The notes under the pieces: generated by a model
The model's database searches: none
What the model was told of the DNA's origin: nothing
The model's input: the letters and a program-made list of their open reading frames with translations, nothing else
Position numbers and translations under genes: made by a program
Part shown: piece after piece, positions 41,243 to 50,024 of the stretch
Layout of the letters: each line of letters starts with the position of its first letter
How positions within the stretch are numbered: the first letter of the stretch is position 1
NCBI RefSeq assembly: GCF_035958815.1
Contig: NZ_CP108383.1
Span: 2,046,001-2,110,000 of the forward strand
Length of the DNA stretch: 64,000 nt
Direction of reading: 5' to 3'
Source: Nocardia sp. NBC_01327
GTDB lineage: Bacteria > Actinomycetota > Actinomycetes > Mycobacteriales > Mycobacteriaceae

Positions 41243-41922
41243 TGTGTTCTCCTCTCCAGGGCGTCGTCGGACGCCGCCGGGAGGGCAGCGAAGAATCCGG
41301 CGACTATGTGGCAGATTTGGGCTCGCAGATCCGCGAGCGGGTCGTACTCCGGATGCGCGCCGGTCGCCGGCCGCGCCAGCGCCAGGTGCAGTACGGCGAA
41401 GACGCTGCGCCCGGCCAACCGTGAATGTTCTTCCAGCACTGCGCAATCGAGCCCGCGGGCGCGGGCCGCACCGGCGAGCCGTGCGGCGACCATGGCCTCC
41501 AGTCGCGCCACCAGGGCCAGGCCCTCGGCCCGGTACTTCTCGGTGGGCGAACCGAACAGCAACTCACGCTGATAGGCGACGGTGTTCTCGGCATTGCGCC
41601 CGGCGGCCCGCACGGTCGGACTGATGATCTCGATGACCGCCTCCGCCGGCTCGGTGTAGTCCCGCAGTCGGCGCTCCGCGAGATCGAGGGCCGCCCGGAA
41701 GTCGGCGTTGTAGACCATGAGCAGCAGCTCGCCCTTGGACGAGGCGTAGCGGAAGAGCGTCCCGGCGGCAATATCCGCGCGGTCGGAGATCTGCTGTGTG
41801 GTCACCTGCGCGAATCCGTGTTCGGCAAACAGCGCGGCGGCGGCCTCGAAGATGCGGTCCTGCTTGTCGAGCATGCCCCTGACACGGCGGCCGACCGGTG
41901 TCGCATGCTCTGGCGCGGTCAT
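41239..41922 (-). CDS. TetR-family transcriptional regulator
   Basis: A 227-residue regulator. ATG 41922 has GGAGGTG upstream. The helix-turn-helix spans about residues 20-65 (RIFEAAAALFAEHGFAQVTT, then DIAAGTLFRYASSKGELLLM). The C-terminal effector region contains YQRELLFGSPTEKYRAEGL. Its stop overlaps the TTG start of the dehydrogenase. A perfect AAATGAG/CTCATTT dyad lies 26-43 bases upstream, so it most likely represses itself, the dehydrogenase and the downstream oleate hydratase in response to a fatty acyl ligand (inference). Confidence 0.87.
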   Translation of the reverse strand: MTAPEHATPVGRRVRGMLDKQDRIFEAAAALFAEHGFAQVTTQQISDRADIAAGTLFRYASSKGELLLMVYNADFRAALDLAERRLRDYTEPAEAVIEIISPTVRAAGRNAENTVAYQRELLFGSPTEKYRAEGLALVARLEAMVAARLAGAARARGLDCAVLEEHSRLAGRSVFAVLHLALARPATGAHPEYDPLADLRAQICHIVAGFFAALPAASDDALERRTH

Positions 41923-41947
41923 TCGACACCTCCGGATCAACGTCAGT

Positions 41948-41965
41948 AAATGAGCGGACTCATTT
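41948..41965. promoter_or_regulatory. TetR operator candidate: AAATGAG-N4-CTCATTT
   Basis: A perfect 7-bp dyad with a 4-base centre lies 26 bases upstream of the TetR gene of the oleate hydratase group. Size, symmetry and A/T-rich ends are typical of TetR autoregulatory sites. Confidence 0.6.
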
Positions 41966-42031
41966 CCGAGCGTACCTCTGGCTATCGAAAGCGCAAGCAG
42001 CGATCACCGGTCGTGCGCACAAACGGCGTGA

Positions 42032-43207
42032 TCAGTAACGCAGAACCGCGATGGAGGCGGGCGCGACCGAACTCTTGAACAGTGCGGTGAGCTCCTCGGG
42101 TTCGAGCATGTAGACCGAGCCCTTGTTCTCCAGGGTCTTGACCGTCGCGTACTCGGTCAGGTCGATCACCGATGTGCCGGGCTCCGAATGGGTTTCGACG
42201 GCATCGGCCATTTCGTCGAAGCGGCCCCACTCCACCGCGCCCGCGGTCAGCAGCAGTGTCTCGACGCGTCCCTGGAAGGCCGCGCGCACCACTTCGCCGA
42301 TGGTGACCGCCACCTTGGTGGGCCCGTCCGCGAGCAGGTGCGCGGCTCGCTCGAGGGCGGCGCGCTGCCCGGCCTCGAAGTGCGGCCGCACCACGTCGTA
42401 GGTGGTGGCGTGCAGCTTGCCGTTGACGAGGGCCGCGGGATTGGTATCGACCGTGCCGACGAGCAACGGGCCCAGGGTGGTTCGCTTCTTGAACTGCCCG
42501 GTGAGCTCCGGATCGGCGACCACCACCAGGGGAATCGCGCGATCGGCCAGACGGCGATCGACCGCGGAGGCCACCTTGCCGACCCATTCGTCGAGGGCGG
42601 TTTTGCGCCAGTCGGTGGGGGTTTCGCCATAGGCCTGCGTACTCGTGGTGGCTTTGCCGCCGGTATGCGGTCGGGCGGTCGGGCTGGCCAGTATGCGGCT
42701 CTGATTGTCGTCGTCGAGATTGTCCGTCGGGCCGGCCGGCAGCAGGGTGTCCGGTTCCTGTGTCAGCGCGAATTTGGAGCCGCCGTAGAACGTCGCGCCG
42801 TCGGCGGTCATGGTGAGCACCGCGTATTCACCGTCGGCGGCCAGCAGCGGCAGCAGTGGCTTCACATAGAAGCCCGGTTCGATGTGTACCTGCTCGGTGA
42901 ACGTCAGCGGCACGGTGAACTGATACTGCGAGCCGTCGGCCCCGAGGAAGAGCGCCAGCCCCTGATCTTGATACCGCCAGAATCGCTCATCCTCGATGAG
43001 TGCGTGCCCCGGAGCCAGCAAACTTTCCGCTTCGGATTTACCGACACCCGCCGCGAGTAACCGGCCGTGCGCGTCGGTGAGCAGATTGCGGAGCCGAATC
43101 GGGTCCTGCCGCGTTTCCGGGCCGCTGTTGTGCGTGGGCAGATAGATCGAGACACCACGCCCCGGCGCGGCGGAAATGAGCGTCGACAGGTCGGACTGTT
43201 TGAACAT
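42032..43207 (-). CDS. baeRF3-type release-factor-like protein (eRF1/Vms1-related fold)
   Basis: A 391-residue soluble protein of the bacterial archaeo-eukaryotic release-factor (baeRF) group. The N-terminal block SDLSTLISAAPGRGVSIYLP with RLRNLLTDAHGRL and a central ALFLGADGSQYQFTVPLTF are typical; the C-terminal domain shows RVETLLLTAGAVEWGRFD and YATVKTLENKGSVYML, resembling the eRF1 domain-3/L7Ae-like fold. The GGQ loop of eRF1 is not visible. Such proteins are suspected of acting on stalled ribosomes or as stress hydrolases, but the role in actinobacteria is not established. It stands alone between the TetR gene and the amidase gene. Confidence 0.75.
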   Translation of the reverse strand: MFKQSDLSTLISAAPGRGVSIYLPTHNSGPETRQDPIRLRNLLTDAHGRLLAAGVGKSEAESLLAPGHALIEDERFWRYQDQGLALFLGADGSQYQFTVPLTFTEQVHIEPGFYVKPLLPLLAADGEYAVLTMTADGATFYGGSKFALTQEPDTLLPAGPTDNLDDDNQSRILASPTARPHTGGKATTSTQAYGETPTDWRKTALDEWVGKVASAVDRRLADRAIPLVVVADPELTGQFKKRTTLGPLLVGTVDTNPAALVNGKLHATTYDVVRPHFEAGQRAALERAAHLLADGPTKVAVTIGEVVRAAFQGRVETLLLTAGAVEWGRFDEMADAVETHSEPGTSVIDLTEYATVKTLENKGSVYMLEPEELTALFKSSVAPASIAVLRY

Positions 43208-43257
43208 CGGCCGTCCTTCAAGTAGAGGTTGGTTGGTCGATTTTCATGCAGGTCTGG

Positions 43258-44736
43258 TTAGCCTACGCCCCGATCCGAGCCTTCGGGCCGGTGCTGGGAC
43301 CAGGGCGCGACGCGCTCGATGGCCGCCGCCAGGCGCAGAACGGTGGCATCGGCGAGGTGACGGCCGATGATCTGCAGGCCCACGGGCAGACCGTTTCCGG
43401 TCCACCCGGCGGGGATGCTGGCGGCCGGCTGACCGGTCAGATTGGCCGGGTAGTTGAAGCCGATCCAGGCGGAGTCGGAGACCGTGCGGCCATCGATCTC
43501 GGTCGGGCCGTGACTGCCGATCGGGAAGGCCGGGACCGCCGAGGTCGGGGTGACCAGTACATCGATACCGCTCATCAGTCTGGCCATGGCATTAACCACA
43601 GATTTGCGGACGATATTCGCGTCGGTGAAATGCTGTGCGGTCCAGTCCTCGCGCATCCACGCCACCAGATGCGGTGACATGTGTTCGCCGTGCTCCTCGA
43701 TCATGCGCCGCATACCGGTGAGGTCGGTGTCGGCGACAATGAGGGCGGAGAAGGCCGCGGCCGGATCGGGCCAGCCCGGGACGACCGTTTCGACATGGCA
43801 GCCGAGTTGTTGCTCGAGCACCTCGTGCACGGCCCGGTCGATCACACCGCGCACCTCCGGATCGACCGCCAGATACCCGAGATCGGGGCTGTATCCGATG
43901 CGCAATCCGGTGACGGCCCCCTCCCTTTCGCCGGCGCGGGCCGCGCCGATCCAGTCGATATCCCCGCACGGAATGGAGTGCCGATCGCGCGGATCGGGTC
44001 CGGCGAGCACCGACAGCAGCAGCGCCGCATCGCCCACGGTCCGGGTGATCGGCCCGATGTGTTCCAAACTCTCCCAACCGGATACGCCGGGCAACCGTTC
44101 GTCCCGGCAGCCCGGATAGACCGGCACCCGGCCCATGGAGGGTTTGAAGCCGACCAGTCCGCAGAGCGCCGCGGGTATGCGCACCGAGCACCCGCCGTCA
44201 CTGCCCAGCGCCACCGGGACGATCCCGGCCGCCACCGCCGCCGCCGAGCCGGCGCTCGAACCGCCCGGTGTGAGTGCGGGATTCCACGGGTTGCGGGTGA
44301 TCGGGAACAGCGTGTTCTGTCCCGTTGCGCTGTAACCGAATTCGGAGGTGTTCGTCTTGCCTACACAGAGCGCGCCCGCCGCCAGACTGCGCTCGACCAC
44401 GATATCGTCCTCCTCCGGCACGAAGTCGCGATAGACCCAGGAGCCCGAGGTGGTTCGCACGCCCGCCGTGGACAGCAGATCCTTGATGCCCATCGGCACC
44501 CCGGCCAGCTGTCCCGGCGCCTGTCCGCGGGCCAGCGCGTCGCCCAGCCGAATCGCCTGTGCGCGAGCCAGATCCGGGGTGGGTGTGCAGAAGGCGTGCA
44601 GCGTCGGCTCCACCTCCCGCATCCGATCCAGCGCGGCGTCGAGGACTTCGACCGGGGACAGCTCGCGCCGGCCGATGCGGGCGACGATCTCGGTGGCGGG
44701 CAGGTAGCAGAGTTCGTCGCGCTGGGAGGTTCGCAT
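43258..44736 (-). CDS. Amidase (amidase-signature family)
   Basis: A 492-residue amidohydrolase. The Ser-Ser-Lys catalytic machinery is visible: the lysine in LAGVPMGIKDLLSTAGV near residue 78 and the Gly/Ser-rich signature LTPGGSSAGSAAAVAAGIVP near 150, followed by ALGSDGGCSVRIPAALCGLVG, where Ser sits in place of Gly in the usual GGSIR. It hydrolyses carboxamides of unknown structure. The gene begins 12 bases after the NCS1 permease on the same strand, suggesting uptake and hydrolysis of a nitrogen compound such as a hydantoin, allantoin-like or aryl amide (inference). Confidence 0.88.
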   Translation of the reverse strand: MRTSQRDELCYLPATEIVARIGRRELSPVEVLDAALDRMREVEPTLHAFCTPTPDLARAQAIRLGDALARGQAPGQLAGVPMGIKDLLSTAGVRTTSGSWVYRDFVPEEDDIVVERSLAAGALCVGKTNTSEFGYSATGQNTLFPITRNPWNPALTPGGSSAGSAAAVAAGIVPVALGSDGGCSVRIPAALCGLVGFKPSMGRVPVYPGCRDERLPGVSGWESLEHIGPITRTVGDAALLLSVLAGPDPRDRHSIPCGDIDWIGAARAGEREGAVTGLRIGYSPDLGYLAVDPEVRGVIDRAVHEVLEQQLGCHVETVVPGWPDPAAAFSALIVADTDLTGMRRMIEEHGEHMSPHLVAWMREDWTAQHFTDANIVRKSVVNAMARLMSGIDVLVTPTSAVPAFPIGSHGPTEIDGRTVSDSAWIGFNYPANLTGQPAASIPAGWTGNGLPVGLQIIGRHLADATVLRLAAAIERVAPWSQHRPEGSDRGVG

Positions 44737-44748
44737 CCGCTGTCCCGT

Positions 44749-46071
44749 TCAGGCCGTGGCGATTTCGACGGCCGGTTCCGGGGATGCGGCCGGAACAGTC
44801 CGGGCGAAGGTCAGCCCCGCCAGCGCGAGCGCGGCGACCACGAACCCGACCACGGCATCCACCGACCCGGGCAACTGATAGTGCGCCACGGCGGCGGCCA
44901 GCGCGCCGATTGCCCACGCCGCGAACGCAATCGGCTGCACTCCGGCGATCACGAGGGGGCGTGCCCGCTTCGACAGCAGTTGCCCGACGATCAATACCGC
45001 ACCGATCGGCGGCACGATGACGCCCAGCAGCTGCAGCCAGTTCACGATATGACTCCAGATGCCGGTCAGTGCGACGAACGAACCGACCGTGCCGAGCAGC
45101 ACCGCGAGCGTCCGCATGCGCAGCGGCGTGAGCCCCGACCAGCCCACCGCCCCGTTGTAGAGGCAGTGTGCGGCAACCGAACCCAGATTCGCCAGCACGA
45201 AAAGCACTGCCAGCCCGGTCAGCAGCCCGCCGTGCCCGGTGAGCAGACCGAGGAACGCGCCGCCGTTCGACGCCGGATCGTCGGCCCCGCCGATGGCCAC
45301 CACCAGGCCGCCGATCAGGAATGCGATGGTGTTCGCGAAGGGGAACGCCGAGGCGGCGGCCACCAGGCCCGAACGGCCGTCCCTGGCCCAGCGCGTGAAA
45401 TCGGCTGTCATGGTGCCGGAGTCGGCGAATCCCGCGATCACGATGCCCACGCAGGCCCAGAACCCGAGCCCATGGCCCGCGCCCGAGTACGAGAGTGCGT
45501 GCGAGAGTGACTGTCCGCCCTTGTCGAGGCCGAAATACAGTGCCACCCCGGCCATTACCAGGAACAGCGGCATGCCGATCATGCCGATCACCGAGAGCGC
45601 CCGGATGCCCAGCGCGGTGATCACGATGTAGATCACCGCGCCCAGCAGTCCGCCCCACAGCGGATTCCACCCGAACACGCTCTGCAGGGTCGTACCGGTC
45701 AATCCGACCTGGTACGAGAACCATCCGATCACCACGGTGGCCAGGAATCCCACGACCACCGCGCGCCCGCGCCGCCCGAATGCCGCCTCGGCCTGCAGTG
45801 AGAAGTTCCGCCCGCTGCTGCCCGCGATCCAGCTCAGGGCGCCCACGTATCCGAACAGCAGCAGATTGCCCAGCAGGATGGCCCAGAACCCCCGCAGCAT
45901 GCCCTGGTTGTATACGATGAGCCCGCCAAAAACCGCATTACCCAGGCACATCGGAAATCCGGCCCATACCGCCGACACCGAGAGCAGGCTGCGTCTCGCG
46001 GACGCGGGTACCGGCTCGTGCTCGTATTCTCCCGTCGGAGCTTCGCTGATCGACTTGTCCGGAGCGCTCAT
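44749..46071 (-). CDS. NCS1-type permease (cytosine/purine transporter-like)
   Basis: A 440-residue membrane protein with 12 hydrophobic segments following a charged N-terminus. The start ATG 46071 has GAGGGA upstream. The first helix contains VSAVWAGFPMCLGNAVFGG, as in CodB-like NCS1 carriers, and QAEAAFGRRGRAVVVGFLAT is the expected loop near residue 92. These proteins import nucleobases, hydantoins or allantoin with Na+ or H+. Coupling to the amidase 12 bases downstream suggests a scavenging unit for an amide or ureide. A 16-base dyad (46096-46111) lies in its promoter region. Confidence 0.85.
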   Translation of the reverse strand: MSAPDKSISEAPTGEYEHEPVPASARRSLLSVSAVWAGFPMCLGNAVFGGLIVYNQGMLRGFWAILLGNLLLFGYVGALSWIAGSSGRNFSLQAEAAFGRRGRAVVVGFLATVVIGWFSYQVGLTGTTLQSVFGWNPLWGGLLGAVIYIVITALGIRALSVIGMIGMPLFLVMAGVALYFGLDKGGQSLSHALSYSGAGHGLGFWACVGIVIAGFADSGTMTADFTRWARDGRSGLVAAASAFPFANTIAFLIGGLVVAIGGADDPASNGGAFLGLLTGHGGLLTGLAVLFVLANLGSVAAHCLYNGAVGWSGLTPLRMRTLAVLLGTVGSFVALTGIWSHIVNWLQLLGVIVPPIGAVLIVGQLLSKRARPLVIAGVQPIAFAAWAIGALAAAVAHYQLPGSVDAVVGFVVAALALAGLTFARTVPAASPEPAVEIATA

Positions 46072-46095
46072 GGTGCAGTCCCTCGCTAGCGTGAA

Positions 46096-46111
46096 ACACA
46101 ACATGTTTTGT
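46096..46111. promoter_or_regulatory. 16-base near-palindrome upstream of the NCS1 permease
   Basis: ACACAACATGTTTTGT contains the perfect core AACATGTT and only one mismatched pair overall. It lies 25 bases before the permease ATG in a locally A/T-rich promoter region (46090-46130), so it is a good operator candidate for the permease-amidase unit. No regulator gene is adjacent. Confidence 0.5.
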
Positions 46112-46208
46112 ATACGATCCACGTGTTGCGTTTGCCTGCACGAACTTTGACGGCCATGTAACAAACCGCCCCCTTCGAGGAAGGAGGCGGTGCGGTGAGC
46201 GGTATCGG

Positions 46209-47084
46209 TCAGTCCTTGGCGGGGGAGGGCGCGGCCGGTGCGGCGAGGAAGTCCCGCAGGTGTGTGGTGAAGGCCGCGGGTGTTTCGACATTGGGGCTGT
46301 GGCCTGCGGTGTCGATGAGTTCGAAGCGGGCGCCGGCGGCGGTGTAGCGATCGCGGGTGACCGCCCAGTCGTACATACCGTCCAGGCGTCCGTGAATGAC
46401 GAGGGCGGGGAGGGCGAGGCGGCGGATCTGGCGGTCCAGGGGATTGGCGGCCAAGGCCTTCCGCCGATCGACGCTCACCGCGCGATAGGCCCGCCAGGAC
46501 ATGGCCTGGTGGTCCAGGAACATCTGATGGACCGAGGGTGTGGCTGCGGCGAGGTCGAACTTCGGCGCGAAGCCGGCACGAAGGGCCTGGCGGACAATGG
46601 GTTCGGGTGCGAAGCGCTGCAGTACGCGGGCGATGGGTCCGAGGGTGAGCAGCGGGGTGGCGGCCGGGACGTTCAGGTAACTCAGATCCGGGGCCTGGTC
46701 GAGCACCACGATCTCACTGATGCGCGGGGAGCGGGCGGCCACGGCCAGGGCGGCGTCCGCACCCCAGGAGTGGCCGACCACCGCGACATTCGCGACGCCC
46801 AGTTCGGTGAGCAGCGCGGCCAGCATGCTGCCCTGTCCCTCCTGATCGAAGCCGTAATCGCCGCCGGTGCAGCCGAATCCGAGCAGGTCCACCCGAATGA
46901 CCCGGTAGGTGTCGGCGAGCAGCGGGGTGACCGCGTCCCACCAGTGCACGGAACCCTCGAAGCCGTGCAGCAGCAGGACGGGTTTGCCGTCGGCGGGGCC
47001 GTCCTGGCGGACGTGGATGGGCCGGCCCTGCACGGTGATGAGATCACCGATCCGGGCGCGTGACTTCACTGCAGTTGACGCCAT
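46209..47084 (-). CDS. Alpha/beta hydrolase
   Basis: A 291-residue hydrolase of the epoxide-hydrolase/haloalkane-dehalogenase-like superfamily. The oxyanion HG motif is VLLLHGFEGSVHWWDAVTPL near residue 38, the nucleophile serine is in VAVVGHSWGADAALAVA near 108, the acid residue in VIHGRLDGMYDW near 235, and His in ELIDTAGHSPNVETP near 265. Serine at the nucleophile position favours esterase, lactonase or C-C hydrolase activity over epoxide opening. ATG 47084 is chosen; an in-frame GTG at 47096 is possible. It lies 22 bases after the second SDR gene, completing a three-gene unit. Confidence 0.8.
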   Translation of the reverse strand: MASTAVKSRARIGDLITVQGRPIHVRQDGPADGKPVLLLHGFEGSVHWWDAVTPLLADTYRVIRVDLLGFGCTGGDYGFDQEGQGSMLAALLTELGVANVAVVGHSWGADAALAVAARSPRISEIVVLDQAPDLSYLNVPAATPLLTLGPIARVLQRFAPEPIVRQALRAGFAPKFDLAAATPSVHQMFLDHQAMSWRAYRAVSVDRRKALAANPLDRQIRRLALPALVIHGRLDGMYDWAVTRDRYTAAGARFELIDTAGHSPNVETPAAFTTHLRDFLAAPAAPSPAKD

Positions 47085-47106
47085 CGTCTTCACCACCGGC
47101 TTTCTG

Positions 47107-48084
47107 TCATACGGTCGAGGGTGATCCTCTCATTTCGGACGGGCTATTCGGCGTCTCCCAGTAGGTTTGCAGACCGCCGCGTTGTGGCATGCGTTCGGCG
47201 AGCTGTTCGGCCAGGCGCAGGACCACCGGCTGATCGATGAGGAAGCGGCCCAGCCGTTCGAGCTCGGGCCCGGTCGCTATGCGCAGGACCGTCCGGGTGG
47301 TACCGGGGAAGAACCGGGCCACGCGGTAGCCGATCCAGGATTCGGGACGCAGCGGCAGCACCGCCTGATTGCGCCGCGCGGCGTCGACGATCTTGCGGCC
47401 CGCCTTGTCCGGGTCCATGCCGAGCAGCGTCATACCTTTGACGATCGCCTGCTTGCCGATCGACAGCTGTTCCTCGCTGACGGTGGCTATCGCGGCGGTC
47501 GCACCCAGGTTCGTCGCGATCAAGCCGGGGCAGACCACGGTCACGCCGATGCCCTGCCCCGCCAGCTCGGCACGCAGCGTCTCGCTGAAATGCTTTACCG
47601 CGTACTTGCCGATGCTGTACGGAGTGGCGAGCCGGGCGGGGGCGAAGGCGGCCATCGAGGCAATGTTCACCAGCTGCCCGCCGGTCCCGCGCTCGGCCAT
47701 CTGGGCGCCGAAAATCCGGCAGCCGTGGATCATCGCCATCATGTTGATGTCGATAATGCGGCGCAGATCTGCCAGCGGAACATCGAGAAACGGTCCGCCG
47801 ACGATGATTCCGGCATTGTTGACCACCACATCGGGCACGCCGTGGGTGTCGCGGACCTGTTCGGCGAAGGCTTCCAGCGCCGGGGTATCGGAGACATCGA
47901 GGACGTACGCGTGCGCCTCGCCGCCGTTCGCGCGAATGATCGCCACCGTGTCTTCGGCTGTCGCGTCATTGATATCGGCGACCACGACCATCGCACCCGC
48001 CTCGGCCAATGCCTTGGCGATCCCGCGGCCGATGCCGCTGCCCGCGCCGGTGACCACGGCGACCGCTGGATTGAAGGGTTTCAT
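47107..48084 (-). CDS. Short-chain dehydrogenase/reductase
   Basis: A 325-residue classical SDR. The cofactor site is VVTGAGSGIGRGIAKALAEA near residue 11, with VVADIND favouring NAD. NNAGIIVGGPF, Ser of NIASMAAF and YSIGK supply the remaining active-site motifs. A C-terminal extension of about 70 residues (SWIGYRVARFFPGTTRTVLR onward) is longer than typical and may associate with membrane or lipid. The ATG overlaps the preceding SDR stop (ATGA). It oxidises or reduces an unknown secondary alcohol/ketone, and could act on the amino-ketone lipid predicted from the upstream PKS locus (speculative). Confidence 0.85.
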   Translation of the reverse strand: MKPFNPAVAVVTGAGSGIGRGIAKALAEAGAMVVVADINDATAEDTVAIIRANGGEAHAYVLDVSDTPALEAFAEQVRDTHGVPDVVVNNAGIIVGGPFLDVPLADLRRIIDINMMAMIHGCRIFGAQMAERGTGGQLVNIASMAAFAPARLATPYSIGKYAVKHFSETLRAELAGQGIGVTVVCPGLIATNLGATAAIATVSEEQLSIGKQAIVKGMTLLGMDPDKAGRKIVDAARRNQAVLPLRPESWIGYRVARFFPGTTRTVLRIATGPELERLGRFLIDQPVVLRLAEQLAERMPQRGGLQTYWETPNSPSEMRGSPSTV

Positions 48085-48998
48085 CGCACGACCTCCGCGG
48101 GTACCAGGCGTTCGAGCGCATCGTCTATCCGGCGTAGTGCCGCATCCGGCACGAAGCGCGTCACGAGATCGACGAGCTGCCGGGTGTCCATGAATCGCGC
48201 CGCGAGACGGGCGCCCGTCGGCGAGAGCCGGGCCGCGGTGCAGGCGATGCGTGCTTCGAACGGTGTCGGCGCGACGGCGGCATTGCCGGCGGCGATGCGG
48301 ACGATATTGCGCCCCACCGTCTCCGGATCGCGCGCCACCAGCCGGGCGGCCGCCACCGAGAGGTTCCGCACCCGATCGCTCATCTCGGAATCGAAGCCCA
48401 CCACCTGGGCCGAGGGGTAGAACCCGGTATTGATGAAGGCCGGAAGCACCGCGGTCACACCGACTTTGGTGCCCGCGAACTCCAATCGCAGGCATTCGGT
48501 GAGCATCTGCGCGGCGGCCTTGCTGGTGCAGTACGGCGTGCTGAGCGGAATCGGTATGACCGCGGCGGGTGAGGTCACATTGAGAATGCGCCCGCCCTGC
48601 CCGTCGTCCACCATCTGCCGCCCGAAGAGCCTGCTGCCGTAGACGAGTCCCCAGAAATTGACGCCCATGATCCGGTCCCAGTCCTGGGCGGAGTGGCCGA
48701 GAAATGGTCCGGCCGTGGTGTATCCGGCATTGTTGACCAGCACCGTGGGCGTGCCGTGCGTGGCGTACACATCGGCCGCGAACTGTTCCATGGCGTCCGC
48801 GTCGGACACATCGACCGCATAGGAGTGCGCCGCACCGCCCGCTCCGGTGATCGTATCGACCGTGGCCTGCGCGCCGTCCTTATTGATATCGCTGACCACG
48901 ACGCGCGCGCCCGCGGCGGCGAAACACTCGGCGGTGGCGCGGCCGATGCCGCTCCCCGCACCGGTCACAATGACCAGCTTGTTCTGGAATGTGGACAT
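48081..48998 (-). CDS. Short-chain dehydrogenase/reductase
   Basis: A 305-residue classical SDR, first gene of the SDR-SDR-hydrolase unit. The cofactor site is LVIVTGAGSGIGRATAECFA near residue 8 with VVVSDINK; NNAGYTTAGPF, Ser in ILNVTSPAAVIP and YCTSK follow. It is clearly paralogous to the next SDR but lacks its long tail. Actinobacteria contain many SDRs, so substrate cannot be inferred from sequence. Its position 2 kb downstream of the oxoamine-synthase gene, same strand, makes a 3-keto-sphinganine-like reductase role one testable option. Confidence 0.85.
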   Translation of the reverse strand: MSTFQNKLVIVTGAGSGIGRATAECFAAAGARVVVSDINKDGAQATVDTITGAGGAAHSYAVDVSDADAMEQFAADVYATHGTPTVLVNNAGYTTAGPFLGHSAQDWDRIMGVNFWGLVYGSRLFGRQMVDDGQGGRILNVTSPAAVIPIPLSTPYCTSKAAAQMLTECLRLEFAGTKVGVTAVLPAFINTGFYPSAQVVGFDSEMSDRVRNLSVAAARLVARDPETVGRNIVRIAAGNAAVAPTPFEARIACTAARLSPTGARLAARFMDTRQLVDLVTRFVPDAALRRIDDALERLVPAEVVR

Positions 48999-49110
48999 GC
49001 CTTCTCCTCCGGCTACATTGCCTCGGCGGCCTCAACCGTCTCAGACAGTGTACGACGCGGGTGCCGGAGGGGGAAGGAAATGTCGCGGGGGAGCGCCGCG
49101 AATTCCGCTG

Positions 49111-49899
49111 TTACGTCATGGATTCCCGGCGACGGCCGGGCAGTACGGGTGGGTGGATCAGAGCCGCGACGGCGAGCAGGGCGACGGCGACTATGACATC
49201 GGCCCAGTAGTGGTTGCCGGTGCCGACCACAACCAGGGTGGTGATGAGCGGGTGCAGGAGCAGCAGCCACCGCCAGGGCGTGCGGGTGGCGGCGATGAGG
49301 CCCATGGCCAGCAGTAGCGCCCAGCCGACATGGAGCGAGGGCATGGCGGCGTACTGATTGGAGAGGGTGTCGGTATCGGGCGGGCCGTAGACGGATTGAC
49401 CGTATTTCGCGGCCAGGTCCACGAATCCGTCTTCGGGCAGCATGCGCGGCGGTGCGAGCGGGATGAGCATGTGCAGGGCCAGGGCCGCACCGGTCACGGC
49501 CACCATGAGGTTGCGGGTGACCCGGTAGTACATGGGGCGAAAGGTCCACAGCCACAGCAGTGCGCCGACCGCCACCGCGAAATGTGCGGTGGCGTAATAG
49601 AAATTGGCCGGGACCGCGAGGAATCCGTGGTGCACGAAAATCGCCTGCACCGCCGTTTCGTGCGGCATCTGCAGGCGATGTTCCCAGTTCAGCAGGCTTC
49701 GGGCATTGGCGAGTGCGTGATCCTGCTCATCGGCGGCCATCATGCGGCCGATGCGATAGGTCAGATATCCGACGGTGATCACCACCAGTTGCACCACGGC
49801 TTCGCGTCCGCGCCCGTGGACGGCCGCGCGCGTGCGTTCGAGGACGCCGGTGCCGTCATGCGAAACGCTCACTGGTGCATCGAGATCCAGTGCCACCAT
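49111..49899 (-). CDS. PAP2-superfamily membrane phosphatase/transferase (Aur1-like, PAP2_3 type)
   Basis: A 262-residue membrane protein with about six hydrophobic segments. Conserved PAP2 residues are in the loop APPRMLPEDGF near residue 148, in YAAMPSLHVGWALLLA near 187, and in VVGTGNHYWADVIVAVA near 230 (His with Asp four residues later). This arrangement is that of the PAP2_3 / inositol-phosphorylceramide-synthase-like branch, rather than soluble acid phosphatases. ATG 49899 has AAGGAGG eight bases upstream. Family members remove or exchange phosphate head groups on lipids. It is the next gene after the alpha-oxoamine synthase, separated by a large dyad (49937-49975). Confidence 0.82.
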   Translation of the reverse strand: MVALDLDAPVSVSHDGTGVLERTRAAVHGRGREAVVQLVVITVGYLTYRIGRMMAADEQDHALANARSLLNWEHRLQMPHETAVQAIFVHHGFLAVPANFYYATAHFAVAVGALLWLWTFRPMYYRVTRNLMVAVTGAALALHMLIPLAPPRMLPEDGFVDLAAKYGQSVYGPPDTDTLSNQYAAMPSLHVGWALLLAMGLIAATRTPWRWLLLLHPLITTLVVVGTGNHYWADVIVAVALLAVAALIHPPVLPGRRRESMT

Positions 49900-49936
49900 T
49901 GGCACGGCCTCCTTCCGGGTCGAGCGGGTGGCCCCC

Positions 49937-49975
49937 GCTACGTTAACCGGAGTAACACCCTCCGTTTAACGTAGC
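49937..49975. promoter_or_regulatory. 16-bp inverted repeat (15/16 paired), 7-base centre
   Basis: GCTACGTTAACCGGAG at 49937-49952 pairs with 49960-49975 at 15 of 16 positions. It fills the 125-base gap between the oxoamine-synthase stop and the PAP2 start. No U-tract follows on the minus strand (GGGGGCC instead). It may be an actinobacterial-style terminator for the PKS operon or, given its A/T-containing palindromic ends and position 38 bases before the PAP2 start, an operator. Confidence 0.6.
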
Positions 49976-50024
49976 ACCACCCGCTCGCAATCAGAAGCGG
50001 GGATCCGATCCGATGCCCGAGCGC

